Origin: Melioribacteraceae bacterium
Lineage (GTDB): Bacteria; Bacteroidota; Ignavibacteria; Ignavibacteriales; Melioribacteraceae
Direction: 5' to 3'
Assembly (NCBI GenBank): GCA_016927595.1
Contig: JAFGMI010000048.1
Location: 1-64,000, forward strand
DNA: 64,000 nt
Part shown: in pieces, positions 54,976 through 62,965 of the stretch
Layout: every line of letters starts with the position of its first letter
Numbering within the stretch: position 1 is the first letter of the stretch
Made by a program: the position numbers and the translations under genes
The notes under the pieces: generated by a model
Database searches by the model: none
What the model was told of the DNA's origin: nothing
What the model saw: the letters and a program-made list of their open reading frames with translations, nothing else

Positions 54976-55866
54976 ATGAGAAGAATCATGCTTAAAGGAA
55001 TATTTCCACCTATACCCACACCATTTGCGGGTGATGAAATTTCGTTAGAACAACTAAAAAACAACATTGAAAAATGGAATTCAACCGGTCTCGCAGGTTA
55101 TGTAGTTATGGGTTCTAACGGCGAAAGCGCGTATCTGACGTGGGATGAAAAAATAAAACTGGTTTCAGCGGCAAAAGAATACGCTTCCGGAAATAAAGTA
55201 ATAATTGCAGGTACAGGGTCGGATTCCATCAAATCTACAATACACCTCTCTAATAAGGCTGCAGAGGCAGGGGCTGATTATGTTCTGATACTTACACCAC
55301 ATTTCTACCAATCGAAAATGAATCACGAAGCCTTACTCGATTACTTCAGGAACGTCGCTGACAATATAGCCGTCCCTCTGATAATCTATAACGTACCGAA
55401 ATTTACAGGAGTCAATATATCATCAGACACAGTTTCTGTTTTATCGGGGCATGAGAATATTATTGGTATTAAAAACAGTTCCGAGAATCTTGCCGAGCAG
55501 GCTGAAATTATCCGGAATGTGCAGAACGACTTTTCCGTTCTTATTGGTACTGCTTCAGTTTTATATCCGGGATTATGTATGGGAGCCTGCGGGGGAATTG
55601 TGGCACTTTCTAATATTGCACCGTCGGAATGTATTGATATTTATAACATGACTTTAAAAGGAGAACATATTAACGCACTTGACGTGCAGAGAAAAATGCT
55701 GAAAATTAATAAGTTGGTAACATCTCAGTTTGGTGTGGCGGGATTAAAATATGCAATGGACATGCTTGGCTATTACGGAGGATTGCCGCGGAAACCGCTT
55801 CAGCCTCTGACCAACAAGGAGAGGGAGTTGATGAACGAAATTTTAACTGAAGCTGATTTAATATAA
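54976..55866 (+). CDS. Dihydrodipicolinate-synthase-family aldolase, resembling 4-hydroxy-2-oxoglutarate aldolase
   Basis: Class I aldolase fold of 296 residues with Schiff-base Lys166 in IIGIKNSSENL, the Tyr of IIYNVPKFTG, and the GSNGE phosphate/carboxylate loop. The C-terminal part (FGVAGLKYAMDMLGYYGG, then PRKPLQPL) is strikingly like what I recall of human HOGA1 (FG-PGLK-MD-GYYGG-PLQ). HOGA splits 4-hydroxy-2-oxoglutarate into pyruvate and glyoxylate in hydroxyproline breakdown. The next gene is a glyoxylate-type aminotransferase, which supports that reading. Alternative substrates of this broad family remain possible. An ATG at 54988 is an alternative start. The 171-base gap upstream holds no convincing signal. 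Confidence 0.82.
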   Translation: MRRIMLKGIFPPIPTPFAGDEISLEQLKNNIEKWNSTGLAGYVVMGSNGESAYLTWDEKIKLVSAAKEYASGNKVIIAGTGSDSIKSTIHLSNKAAEAGADYVLILTPHFYQSKMNHEALLDYFRNVADNIAVPLIIYNVPKFTGVNISSDTVSVLSGHENIIGIKNSSENLAEQAEIIRNVQNDFSVLIGTASVLYPGLCMGACGGIVALSNIAPSECIDIYNMTLKGEHINALDVQRKMLKINKLVTSQFGVAGLKYAMDMLGYYGGLPRKPLQPLTNKERELMNEILTEADLI

Positions 55867-55882
55867 ACCATTAGGATTTATA

Positions 55883-57007
55883 ATGAACTATAAACCGTTT
55901 ATTCCTCCGGAAAGAATTTTAATGGGACCAGGTCCCTCGAATATTCATCCGAATGTTCTGAGTGCAATGTCGCGGGAAACCATAGGTCACCTAGATCCCG
56001 AATTCATTAGATTGATGGATGAGATTAAAGATCTGTTGAAATATGCTTTTCAAACATCGAACGATGTAACCTTTGCCGTCTCTGCTCCAGGGTCGGTCGG
56101 TATGGAAAGTGCAATTGTTAATCTGGCAGAGCCGGGTGAAAAGGTTGCAGTTTGTGTCAACGGCGTATTCGGCAGCAGGATGAAAGATATTATTGAAAGA
56201 TGCGGCGGTGCCCCGGTTGTAGTTGAGGGAGAGTGGGGAAGAGCTGTAGATCCTTCATCACTGGAAAAGGTTCTTTCACAGGACGCCGGCATTTCTGTTG
56301 TTGCCTTCGTGCATGCCGAAACTTCTACCGGAGCATTGAGTGATGTCAAAACTCTCGCAGAAATTGCACGGCATCATGATTGTTATACAATTGTAGATAC
56401 GGTCACTTCACTCGGAGGTTCAGAACTTAAGGTAGATGAATGGCAATTGGATGTTGTTTATTCGGGATCACAGAAATGCCTTTCATGTCCGCCGGGATTG
56501 TCGCCGATTACTTTTAGTAATAAGGCTGTTCAAAAAATAAAAAACCGGAAGACACGAGTTCAAAGCTGGTTCATGGATTTGAATCTTGTGCTCGGATACT
56601 GGGGCTCTGGTGGTAGAAGGACATATCATCACACTGCACCCATCAACTCCCTATACGGACTGCACGAGTCTTTGCTGCTTCTGAAAGAGGAGGGCATTGA
56701 AAATGCCTGGAAACGGCATTCGAATAACGGGAAACTGTTTTGCGGGGAATTGAACTCTATTGGTTTAAAACCTTATGTCCCAGAACACGAAAGACTTGCG
56801 CAATTGATTACTATTAATATTCCGGACGGTACTGACGACGCTTATGTCCGGAAAAATTTGCTTGAAAAGTACAATCTTGAAATCGGTGCAGGATTAGGAC
56901 CTCTGACAGGGAAAGTCTGGCGAGTTGGATTAATGGGATATTCTTCCAGTAAAAAGAATATCGATTTATGTATTACTGCACTTAATAATTCGATTAACAA
57001 TAGGTAA
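55883..57007 (+). CDS. Class V aminotransferase, alanine-glyoxylate type
   Basis: PLP enzyme of 374 residues. The start (RILMGPGPSNIHPNVLSAMS), the PLP Lys in YSGSQKCLSCPPGLSPITFS, the YHHTAPINSLYGLHESL segment and the end (GLGPLTGKVWRVGLMGYSS) follow the alanine-glyoxylate aminotransferase AGXT pattern closely. Such enzymes turn glyoxylate and alanine into glycine and pyruvate. Serine-pyruvate or phosphonate-linked activities are also seen in the family. It begins 16 bases after the aldolase gene, and the pair makes sense as glyoxylate producer and consumer. Confidence 0.88.
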   Translation: MNYKPFIPPERILMGPGPSNIHPNVLSAMSRETIGHLDPEFIRLMDEIKDLLKYAFQTSNDVTFAVSAPGSVGMESAIVNLAEPGEKVAVCVNGVFGSRMKDIIERCGGAPVVVEGEWGRAVDPSSLEKVLSQDAGISVVAFVHAETSTGALSDVKTLAEIARHHDCYTIVDTVTSLGGSELKVDEWQLDVVYSGSQKCLSCPPGLSPITFSNKAVQKIKNRKTRVQSWFMDLNLVLGYWGSGGRRTYHHTAPINSLYGLHESLLLLKEEGIENAWKRHSNNGKLFCGELNSIGLKPYVPEHERLAQLITINIPDGTDDAYVRKNLLEKYNLEIGAGLGPLTGKVWRVGLMGYSSSKKNIDLCITALNNSINNR

Positions 57008-57042
57008 CTTGTAAAAAACAGTTATAAAATTACGGGATAGTT

Positions 57043-58443
57043 ATGTATAAAAATATTTTTACGCTTTTGCGATTTATAATCATACTTATCATAATAAATT
57101 CATGCACATCAAATTTTACGCTCGAACAGGCAAAATTTAATTCCGAGAAGGGTTGGAATAAATACCGGGAATTGTATTCTGAAATTAAAATGCCGGAGTT
57201 TCAGAACAATGAATATAATATATCGGACTATGGAGCGGTTGCAGGCGGTCAGGCGGATTGCAGACCCGCAATCATCAAAGCAATTGAAGAGTGTAATAAA
57301 AACGGAGGCGGCAAAGTCGTAATCCCCAAAGGAATATTTTTATGCGACGGACCGGTTCATCTTCTGGATAATGTTAATATTCAGATAAGCGATGGTGCGC
57401 TGCTTAAATTCGGAACGGAAATAAGCAGGTACAAACCACTGGTAAAGGTTAAATGGGGAGATGCAATATGCTATAATTATTCACCGCTGTTCTATGCCGA
57501 AGGCAAATCAAACATTGCAGTAACAGGTGCAGGTGTGATAGATGCTCAGTCTCAACTGAGCTGGAATATATGGAGCGACAGCAGTCAGTCCGTTGATGCT
57601 TCAGTTCTTAAAAAGATGATGGAAGAAAATTTACCTCTTGATGAAAGAATTTTTGGCGACGGTTTAATGGACGGATTAAATACATGTCAACATTATCTCA
57701 GACCTGACCTGATTCAGTTTTACAATTGTGAAAATATACTTATTGAGAACTTTACTCTGAAAAACAGCCCTCTTGCGAATGTTCATCTTGTATTCAGCAG
57801 AAATGCAGTTGTTAAGAATATAAGAATTACGGCAAGTTCTAAAGGCGATGATGGAATTATAATCGACTCATCTTCTGATGTGCTGGTTGAAAATTGTATC
57901 ATCAATACTAAATCGAATGCAATTTTACTCAAAGCCGGCAATGATTCAGAGCAAGTTGATGATCCCTCATGCAAAAATGTTCTTCTCGTGAATAATATAA
58001 TTACATGGGCATGGAACGGGATAGTGATCGATGAGAATATTTTTGCGGATATCAGAAATTTATTTGTGGATAATAACAAGATATTCTGGGCTTTCAATGG
58101 GATTGTAATCAATACGAATCTGAAAGCTAATTCTTCAGTCAGCGATGTTTTTGCAAGAGAAATAAAAGTAGACCTGATAAAAAACACATTACTTGATTTT
58201 AAACTTGGTAATGTAGAATTAAATCCGGATAACAGAATTGATGATGTATATTTAACAGACGTAAAATGCAATGTAGTTGAAAATGTCCCGATAAGAATAT
58301 CACCGAACAACAGCAGTAATATTTCACGGATATTGATTTCGGACATCGAACTTGGCTTCTCGAAGGTTGAAAATGAGATTGAAGATATGAATGAAATTAT
58401 AGTTAATAATATTACAAAAGCGGAAACTCACCACGGTATGTGA
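57043..58443 (+). CDS. GH28-like parallel beta-helix lipoprotein lacking standard catalytic residues
   Basis: A 466-residue lipoprotein (signal IIILIIINSCTSN). It begins like GH28 polygalacturonases (YNISDYGAVAGGQADCRPAI, GGGKVVIPKGIFLCDGPVHL) and has NSPLANVHLVFSRN and SKGDDGIIIDSSSDVLVENC. In active GH28 enzymes the next motif is GDDCIAIKSG, but here it is KSNAILLKAG (Ser291, Asn292), so the catalytic Asp pair is absent. The GHG motif is replaced by AWNG. Asp270 of the first motif is kept. It may be inactive, a binding protein, or have different chemistry. It closes the catabolic run, 35 bases after the aminotransferase. Confidence 0.82.
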   Translation: MYKNIFTLLRFIIILIIINSCTSNFTLEQAKFNSEKGWNKYRELYSEIKMPEFQNNEYNISDYGAVAGGQADCRPAIIKAIEECNKNGGGKVVIPKGIFLCDGPVHLLDNVNIQISDGALLKFGTEISRYKPLVKVKWGDAICYNYSPLFYAEGKSNIAVTGAGVIDAQSQLSWNIWSDSSQSVDASVLKKMMEENLPLDERIFGDGLMDGLNTCQHYLRPDLIQFYNCENILIENFTLKNSPLANVHLVFSRNAVVKNIRITASSKGDDGIIIDSSSDVLVENCIINTKSNAILLKAGNDSEQVDDPSCKNVLLVNNIITWAWNGIVIDENIFADIRNLFVDNNKIFWAFNGIVINTNLKANSSVSDVFAREIKVDLIKNTLLDFKLGNVELNPDNRIDDVYLTDVKCNVVENVPIRISPNNSSNISRILISDIELGFSKVENEIEDMNEIIVNNITKAETHHGM

Positions 58444-58482
58444 AGCATTTCTGACCATAATATTCCCCTGCAGGATTAAAAG

Positions 58483-58499
58483 GGCTCCGTAAGGGAGCC
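58483..58499 (+). terminator. Weak terminator hairpin after the GH28-like gene
   Basis: A 6-bp GC-rich stem (GGCTCC with GGAGCC) around GTAAG, 40 bases after the stop codon and followed by TTATT rather than a full T-run. It probably separates the catabolic transcript from the next regulated gene. Confidence 0.5.
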
Positions 58500-58519
58500 T
58501 TATTCGGATATGAAATTTC

Positions 58520-58535
58520 TCGACCGAAAAGTCGA
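58520..58535. promoter_or_regulatory. TCGAC-N6-GTCGA activator site, first small-protein promoter
   Basis: A perfect 5+5 palindrome (TCGAC-CGAAAA-GTCGA), centred 90-91 bases upstream of the TGGCACG element at 58618. Sites with the same arms precede the second gene of the module (59122-59159). Probably bound by the NtrC-type regulator at 62966. A second inverted repeat, AAAACG-N8-CGTTTT, lies at 58593-58612 just upstream of the -24 box. Confidence 0.6.
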
Positions 58536-58617
58536 TTCATTCGCCCGATATAACTTATCTGAATTATCATTCCTCATAATAGTGCTTAAAACAAAACGTT
58601 TTCAAGCGTTTTGAAAC

Positions 58618-58632
58618 TGGCACGTAATTTTA
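58618..58632 (+). promoter_or_regulatory. Possible sigma-54 promoter of the first small secreted protein
   Basis: The -24 part TGGCACG is a perfect match; the -12 part at the right spacing reads TTTA instead of TTGC, losing the important G. Transcription would begin near 58643, about 43 bases before the ATG. Weak -12 but good context. Confidence 0.5.
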
Positions 58633-58685
58633 TAATAACAATTACAAAAGTAAAACAAGCACAAACAAATAAACGGAGGTCTAAA

Positions 58686-59060
58686 ATGAAACGCATAATT
58701 AATTTCTCAGTAATATTCGCAGCATTACTTCTTTTTTCTTCTACAGCTTTCGCACAAACTACAGTTGGAACGGGTCTTGGCTCAAACGGACAGGGTTTGA
58801 ACTGGGTCGATGCCGACGGTGACGGAATATGTGATAATTTCGGCACGGCAAATCAAGGTTCGTCTAATGGTGCTAAAGGAGCAAAGAAAATGAACAGAAT
58901 GAATGGTCAGGGAGGACAAGGTCTGGCTAAAGGTTTTGGTAACGGAACCGGTTTAAGACCACAGGATGGCACAGGTCTCGGTGCAGGAAAAGGTTCCGGA
59001 AGCGGAGTTTGTGATGGCTCTGGCCCTAAAGGTGCAGGCAGAAGAGGTAATTCTAAATAA
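58686..59060 (+). CDS. Small secreted Gly-rich protein with DxDGDG loop
   Basis: A 124-residue secreted protein. The ATG at 58686 follows a CGGAGGT ribosome-binding site and a clear signal peptide (FSVIFAALLLFSSTAFAQ). The mature part starts with TTVGTGLGSNGQGLNWVDAD, continues GDGICDNFG (a Ca-binding-type DxDGDGxxD loop), and then becomes a Gly-, Lys- and Asn-rich stretch with repeated GTGLG/GSG units (FGNGTGLRPQDGTGLGAGKG). Two Cys residues (in GICDN and GVCDG) could form a disulphide or bind metal. I know no family. It has its own terminator and sigma-54-type promoter elements. Confidence 0.72.
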   Translation: MKRIINFSVIFAALLLFSSTAFAQTTVGTGLGSNGQGLNWVDADGDGICDNFGTANQGSSNGAKGAKKMNRMNGQGGQGLAKGFGNGTGLRPQDGTGLGAGKGSGSGVCDGSGPKGAGRRGNSK

Positions 59061-59081
59061 AAGAATAATAACTCGAAGTTA

Positions 59082-59106
59082 AAGCAGCCGGGAGGCTGCT
59101 TTTTTT
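59082..59106 (+). terminator. Rho-independent terminator
   Basis: A 9-bp perfect stem (AAAGCAGCC with GGCTGCTTT) and GGGA loop run into a T-tract. It isolates the 124-residue protein gene as a single-gene transcript and shows that the following gene needs its own promoter. Confidence 0.92.
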
Positions 59107-59121
59107 ATGTTTATTAACTTC

Positions 59122-59159
59122 CCGACAATAATGTCGAAAACGTTCGACTGTTTAGTCGA
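59122..59159. promoter_or_regulatory. Tandem CGAC-N6-GTCG activator sites, second small-protein promoter
   Basis: CCGAC-AATAAT-GTCGA at 59122-59137 and TCGAC-TGTTTA-GTCGA at 59144-59159 repeat with a 22-base period. The second copy has the same arms as the site at 58520. Centres are 98-99 and 76-77 bases upstream of the -24 box at 59228, the usual range for enhancer sites of sigma-54 activators. Confidence 0.72.
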
Positions 59160-59227
59160 TTTAATAACAAGTGAAAAACAAAAAATGCGTTTATTAAGAA
59201 ACCGTGAAGTTTATTTTTTAATTTTAT

Positions 59228-59242
59228 TGGCACGGGTATTGA
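59228..59242 (+). promoter_or_regulatory. Sigma-54 promoter of the DxDG protein/barrel operon
   Basis: TGGCACG-GGTA-TTGA agrees with the TGGCACG-N4-TTGC consensus at 10 of 11 positions, the best sigma-54 promoter seen in the window. Transcription would start near 59253, 17 bases before the ATG at 59270. Confidence 0.82.
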
Positions 59243-59269
59243 CTATTTATATATAAAAAAGAGAATGAA

Positions 59270-59692
59270 ATGAAGATGAGAATAGTATTTGTGATCCTGC
59301 TGACTTTTTTTGCGTATCAGATGGATGCAGCTGCACAGGATACAACAAAAGTAAAAGAGAATAACAAGAAAAACGCTAACCATGGAGCAGGATTCATTGA
59401 CCTGAATGGTGACGGATATAATGATAAAGCTCCGGATCATGACGGTGACGGCATTCCAAACGGACTCGATCCAGATTATCAGAAAATGAAAAGAGAGAGA
59501 AGTAATAAAAAAGTACATTATATAGATCTCAACGGCGACGGCGTTAACGATAATATGATTTTAAAAGGTAAAGGTAAGGCGGGCAAAATGAATTTTAATA
59601 AGCAGTTGATGAATTCTGAGAAGCAAGGTGAAAACGTCCGCACGCAGCAGACCAAAGGGAAAAACGGAACTGGCAAGGGAGGCAAAAAATGA
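59270..59692 (+). CDS. Small secreted protein with two DxNGDG loops
   Basis: A 140-residue secreted protein: signal peptide FVILLTFFAYQMDAAAQ, then a Lys/Asn-rich start. It has Ca-binding-type loops (FIDLNGDGYNDKAPDHDGDG, with IPNGLDPDY after it, and YIDLNGDGVNDN) like thrombospondin-3/dockerin loops. The tail is basic and Gly-rich (KGKNGTGKGGKK). It resembles the 124-residue protein at 58686 in layout but not closely in sequence. Its last codon overlaps the barrel gene start (ATGA), so the two are coupled. Function unknown. Confidence 0.75.
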   Translation: MKMRIVFVILLTFFAYQMDAAAQDTTKVKENNKKNANHGAGFIDLNGDGYNDKAPDHDGDGIPNGLDPDYQKMKRERSNKKVHYIDLNGDGVNDNMILKGKGKAGKMNFNKQLMNSEKQGENVRTQQTKGKNGTGKGGKK

Positions 59693-60819
59693 ATTTCAAA
59701 ATGAATAATGCCTCGCCGATAGTTTTAATAATTATGTTACTCAGTAATTCTGTATTTGCACAGTGGAGTTTTAATATTTCCACTTATCAGGAATATGCAT
59801 CCAATCCTTTCCGGTTGCCTGAACCCGTTTCCGAAATTATTTCCAATCTGAATTTGGGTGTACAAAAAGAATATGAATCTATAAATCTGTTGTATTTTGG
59901 AGGTTATACCGGCTTCTCGAAAACCGTCGAAAGAAATTATTACTGGCATCAACTCGGTATTTATCAGGAGGATTCAAACAGCACATACGGAGCATATGCA
60001 GAGCAGAGAATTAACAAATCCGAATATAACTTTTTCGATTATTTCGATTTATCGGCATATTACAAATACAGGATGGATTATTCGTATTTTATTCCTACAA
60101 TCAATTTCAGTGCAAGTTATAAGAAATATACTAATTTAAGTGAGTACGATAATCTTTTCCTTAATGCCGGAATATCAGTAAATAAAAGTTTTGAAACGAA
60201 AACTACACTGATATTACAATCGGCTCTCAACTATAAGTATTATTTTAACAATTATTCAGCTCCTGTGTTGTCGGATCCAAACGCATATCAGCCGGGTATG
60301 GGCAGGTACTGGTCTACTGGTTCGTCAACATTTCAGATTTATTCGAATCTGCGAATCGCTCAGTCGGTAGCCGAAAATACCGGGCTTGCGGTTTATTACA
60401 CTAACAGGTTTCTGCCGGATGAAAGCGCTGTTAATAATACCGAATATATGCTCTACAGTGCTAATGAATCCGATTTATACGATGATCCTGTAAGCCGCAA
60501 TGAGAATTCCGCAGGTATTGAACTTACCCAGCTTTTGTCCGATGACCTTATTATTAAAACCGGTTATGAGTACAGCTCAAGAAAATATCCAAGCCAGGGT
60601 GTTTATATTAACGAAACGGATTACAATACATATTCAGTCCGGAACGACGAGCAGTCATTCTTCTATTTTACATTTAATAAATTATTTACTCTTGACGAAG
60701 AAGAGCAGTACAGTTTACTGCTGGGTTTAAACTACAGTCTGGTTGATAAAACATCTAACAGCTACTGGTATGATTATAAAAACAATTCGTTTTCTTTAAA
60801 TTTATCCCTCCAGTTCTAG
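59689..60819 (+). CDS. Outer-membrane beta-barrel protein of unknown function
   Basis: A 376-residue protein with signal peptide (IVLIIMLLSNSVFAQW) and alternating aromatic strands throughout (YNFFDYFDLSAYYKYRMDY, FYFTFNKLFTLDEEEQYSLL) ending in a barrel-type terminal strand (FSLNLSLQF). About 14-16 strands are expected. It resembles no transporter I can name. Being in one transcript with a small Ca-loop protein under sigma-54 control, it may export, anchor or sense something at the outer membrane. Confidence 0.78.
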   Translation: MNFKMNNASPIVLIIMLLSNSVFAQWSFNISTYQEYASNPFRLPEPVSEIISNLNLGVQKEYESINLLYFGGYTGFSKTVERNYYWHQLGIYQEDSNSTYGAYAEQRINKSEYNFFDYFDLSAYYKYRMDYSYFIPTINFSASYKKYTNLSEYDNLFLNAGISVNKSFETKTTLILQSALNYKYYFNNYSAPVLSDPNAYQPGMGRYWSTGSSTFQIYSNLRIAQSVAENTGLAVYYTNRFLPDESAVNNTEYMLYSANESDLYDDPVSRNENSAGIELTQLLSDDLIIKTGYEYSSRKYPSQGVYINETDYNTYSVRNDEQSFFYFTFNKLFTLDEEEQYSLLLGLNYSLVDKTSNSYWYDYKNNSFSLNLSLQF

Positions 60820-60825
60820 AAGCGC

Positions 60826-60859
60826 AGATTCCCGGGAATGTTTATATTTCCGGGAATCT
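60826..60859. terminator. Long hairpin between barrel and kinase genes
   Basis: AGATTCCCGGGAA pairs with TTTCCGGGAATCT (13 bp, one G-T) around an 8-base loop, 7 bases after the barrel stop. No T-run follows, so it is a terminator or processing/stability element; the kinase gene starts about 100 bases later and may have its own promoter in the rest of the gap. Confidence 0.55.
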
Positions 60860-60955
60860 ATTGCGGCTAATTATAATCCCATATGAAGGAGAATTAAATT
60901 AAATTTTGAAATCCATTAATCAATTATATTTCCGGTCAACAGTAATTATACGTTA

Positions 60956-62953
60956 ATGAAAAAGCTTGCAATAATACAACCCAGAATACTTCTTCTTATT
61001 TTTTCGGTGGTTCTGCTTATAGTGGTTATCAATGTATTTAATGATTTAAGGCAGAGCAGGGAAGAAGCTCTCAGCGTTTTAAAAAGTCAGGCTCATTCGC
61101 TTCTGGAAACGATAATAATTTCATCGCGGGAATTATTGACAGCAGGTTATGAAGTTGAGAGTGAGATTAATAAGCGCCTGCTAAACAATGCAGGCATAAT
61201 AAAATTACTGCTCGAAAAAAATAAACTTGACGATAGCCTCTTAAAACAAATTGCCGATCAGAACAATCTGAACAGGATAAATATTTTTTCCCGCAACGGT
61301 AAACTCCTTTACTCCAGCATCGGGAGAGGGAACCCGGATGCGTCGGGTCAGTTTATGAAGGATATACTTGCACCTATTTTTAATGATGAAACCGATACGG
61401 TAATAATAGGGTTGAGGGAAGCAAGGATGCAGCAGGGGCACAGGTATGTAGCCGCCCTGGCAACACCGGATAACGGGGCAATAGTTCTGAATCTTGATGC
61501 TGGCTCGCTGCTCGAATTCAGAAAACGAATTGGTTTCGGAATTCTTCTTAACAGGTTGACCGATAATGAAGGTGTTGTATATACAGCTCTAGAAGATTCA
61601 ACAGGAATACTGGCAGCATCTGCTAACATTTCGAAACTTCAAAATCTGGCAAATGATAATTTCAATGCAGAATCAGTAAATGAGAACAGTCTCAGATGGA
61701 GAACCAACGTATTTGACGGCGAAGAGGTTTTCGAAGCTGTTCAGCCGTTCGAGTTGGGTGGCGAAGTAATTGGTATGTTTAAAGTCGGGTTATCGTTAAC
61801 GCCGTTAAATATGGTTAATGAACAGATGGCGGAAAGAATTATCATCAGCGGGGCTCTTCTTCTGATACTCGGCACATTTTTAATCGGATTCCTTTTTTCA
61901 CGCCAGAATTTTCAGGTGCTTCAAAGACAATATAATTATGTTGAAGGTTTTGCAAATCAGCTTATCCAGAATGCAAACGATATTATAATTGTTCTTGATG
62001 AACAAATGAGAATTAAAGATATTAATTCATCGGGTAAAAAATTCTTCGGCTTGCATGATATTGAATCGGAGTCTCGGTCACTGAGTTCAATATTATGTCA
62101 GGGTGATCAGGAAAAAATATTTAACTCACCATCAAACATCATCGAAATAGTTTGCACTAAAAATAATCAACGCAGGCATCTTTTAATTTCCCGCAGCTCT
62201 TTCAGGGAATCGGGGGATGTAAAATACCACCTTCTCATAATTAAGGACCTTACTGATATAAAAGAGCTGGAGGAACAGGTTGCCAGGAGCAGTCAATTAA
62301 CAGCAATGGGAAACCTTGCTGCCGGAGTGGCTCATGAAATCCGTAATCCTTTAAATACAATCGGCACAATAATTCAGCAGCTGCAGAAAGATTTCGAACC
62401 CCGGAACGATGCAGATGATTACAAATCTTTTACTTCCATTGTGCATAAAGAGGTTAAGAGAATAAATAAAACCATTGAAAGTTTTCTTAAACTTGCCCGA
62501 CCCGAACCGATAAAGCGAAAGCCTTTTCTATTAAAAGATCTACTGGATGAAGTGGTTCTTCAGAACACAAAAATATTCGATAATAAAAATATTCAACTGA
62601 TAAAAGAATTTTTATACGACGGAGAAGTAAACTGGGACGAAAACCAGATTAGGCAGGTTATGTTAAATCTGATTGCCAATGCAGTTGATGCGGTAAATAA
62701 AAAAGGCAAAATTAAAATTTCATCAAGCGAAAAGAATAACTGGATTTACATTATTGTTGAAGACGACGGTTGCGGAATTCCGGAGGAGAATCTGGATAAA
62801 ATATTTAATCTGTACTATACCACGAAGGATAATGGTACAGGTATAGGATTAGGGATTGTACAAAGGATTATTAATGAACATGATGGAGTTCTGACTATTG
62901 ATAGCAAACCTGGCAGCGGAACAACAGTAACAATAAAAATTAAACCGGAATAA
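60956..62953 (+). CDS. Membrane sensor histidine kinase (NtrB/ZraS-like)
   Basis: A 665-residue kinase. Two membrane helices (residues about 10-28, LLLIFSVVLLIVVINVF; and about 292-312, IISGALLLILGTFLIGFLF) enclose a periplasmic domain of about 260 residues with a Cache-like look (NRINIFSRNGKLLYSSIGRG). A PAS domain follows (ANDIIIVLDEQMRIKDINSS), then HisKA with the H-box GVAHEIRNPLNTIGTI and the ATPase with N box LIANAVDAVN, G1 VEDDGCGIPE and G2 GTGIGLGIVQRI. This HEIRNPL type is typical of kinases paired with NtrC regulators, and such a regulator begins 12 bases downstream. The signal is unknown. Confidence 0.92.
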   Translation: MKKLAIIQPRILLLIFSVVLLIVVINVFNDLRQSREEALSVLKSQAHSLLETIIISSRELLTAGYEVESEINKRLLNNAGIIKLLLEKNKLDDSLLKQIADQNNLNRINIFSRNGKLLYSSIGRGNPDASGQFMKDILAPIFNDETDTVIIGLREARMQQGHRYVAALATPDNGAIVLNLDAGSLLEFRKRIGFGILLNRLTDNEGVVYTALEDSTGILAASANISKLQNLANDNFNAESVNENSLRWRTNVFDGEEVFEAVQPFELGGEVIGMFKVGLSLTPLNMVNEQMAERIIISGALLLILGTFLIGFLFSRQNFQVLQRQYNYVEGFANQLIQNANDIIIVLDEQMRIKDINSSGKKFFGLHDIESESRSLSSILCQGDQEKIFNSPSNIIEIVCTKNNQRRHLLISRSSFRESGDVKYHLLIIKDLTDIKELEEQVARSSQLTAMGNLAAGVAHEIRNPLNTIGTIIQQLQKDFEPRNDADDYKSFTSIVHKEVKRINKTIESFLKLARPEPIKRKPFLLKDLLDEVVLQNTKIFDNKNIQLIKEFLYDGEVNWDENQIRQVMLNLIANAVDAVNKKGKIKISSSEKNNWIYIIVEDDGCGIPEENLDKIFNLYYTTKDNGTGIGLGIVQRIINEHDGVLTIDSKPGSGTTVTIKIKPE

Positions 62954-62965
62954 AGGATCAGGCAC

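Noticed and set aside
57783-58346. Long open frame (187 codons) on the minus strand inside the GH28-like gene
   Set aside because: It is antisense to a clearly coding beta-helix gene, has no recognisable domain and shows Ser/Leu/Ile-rich composition typical of a shadow frame.
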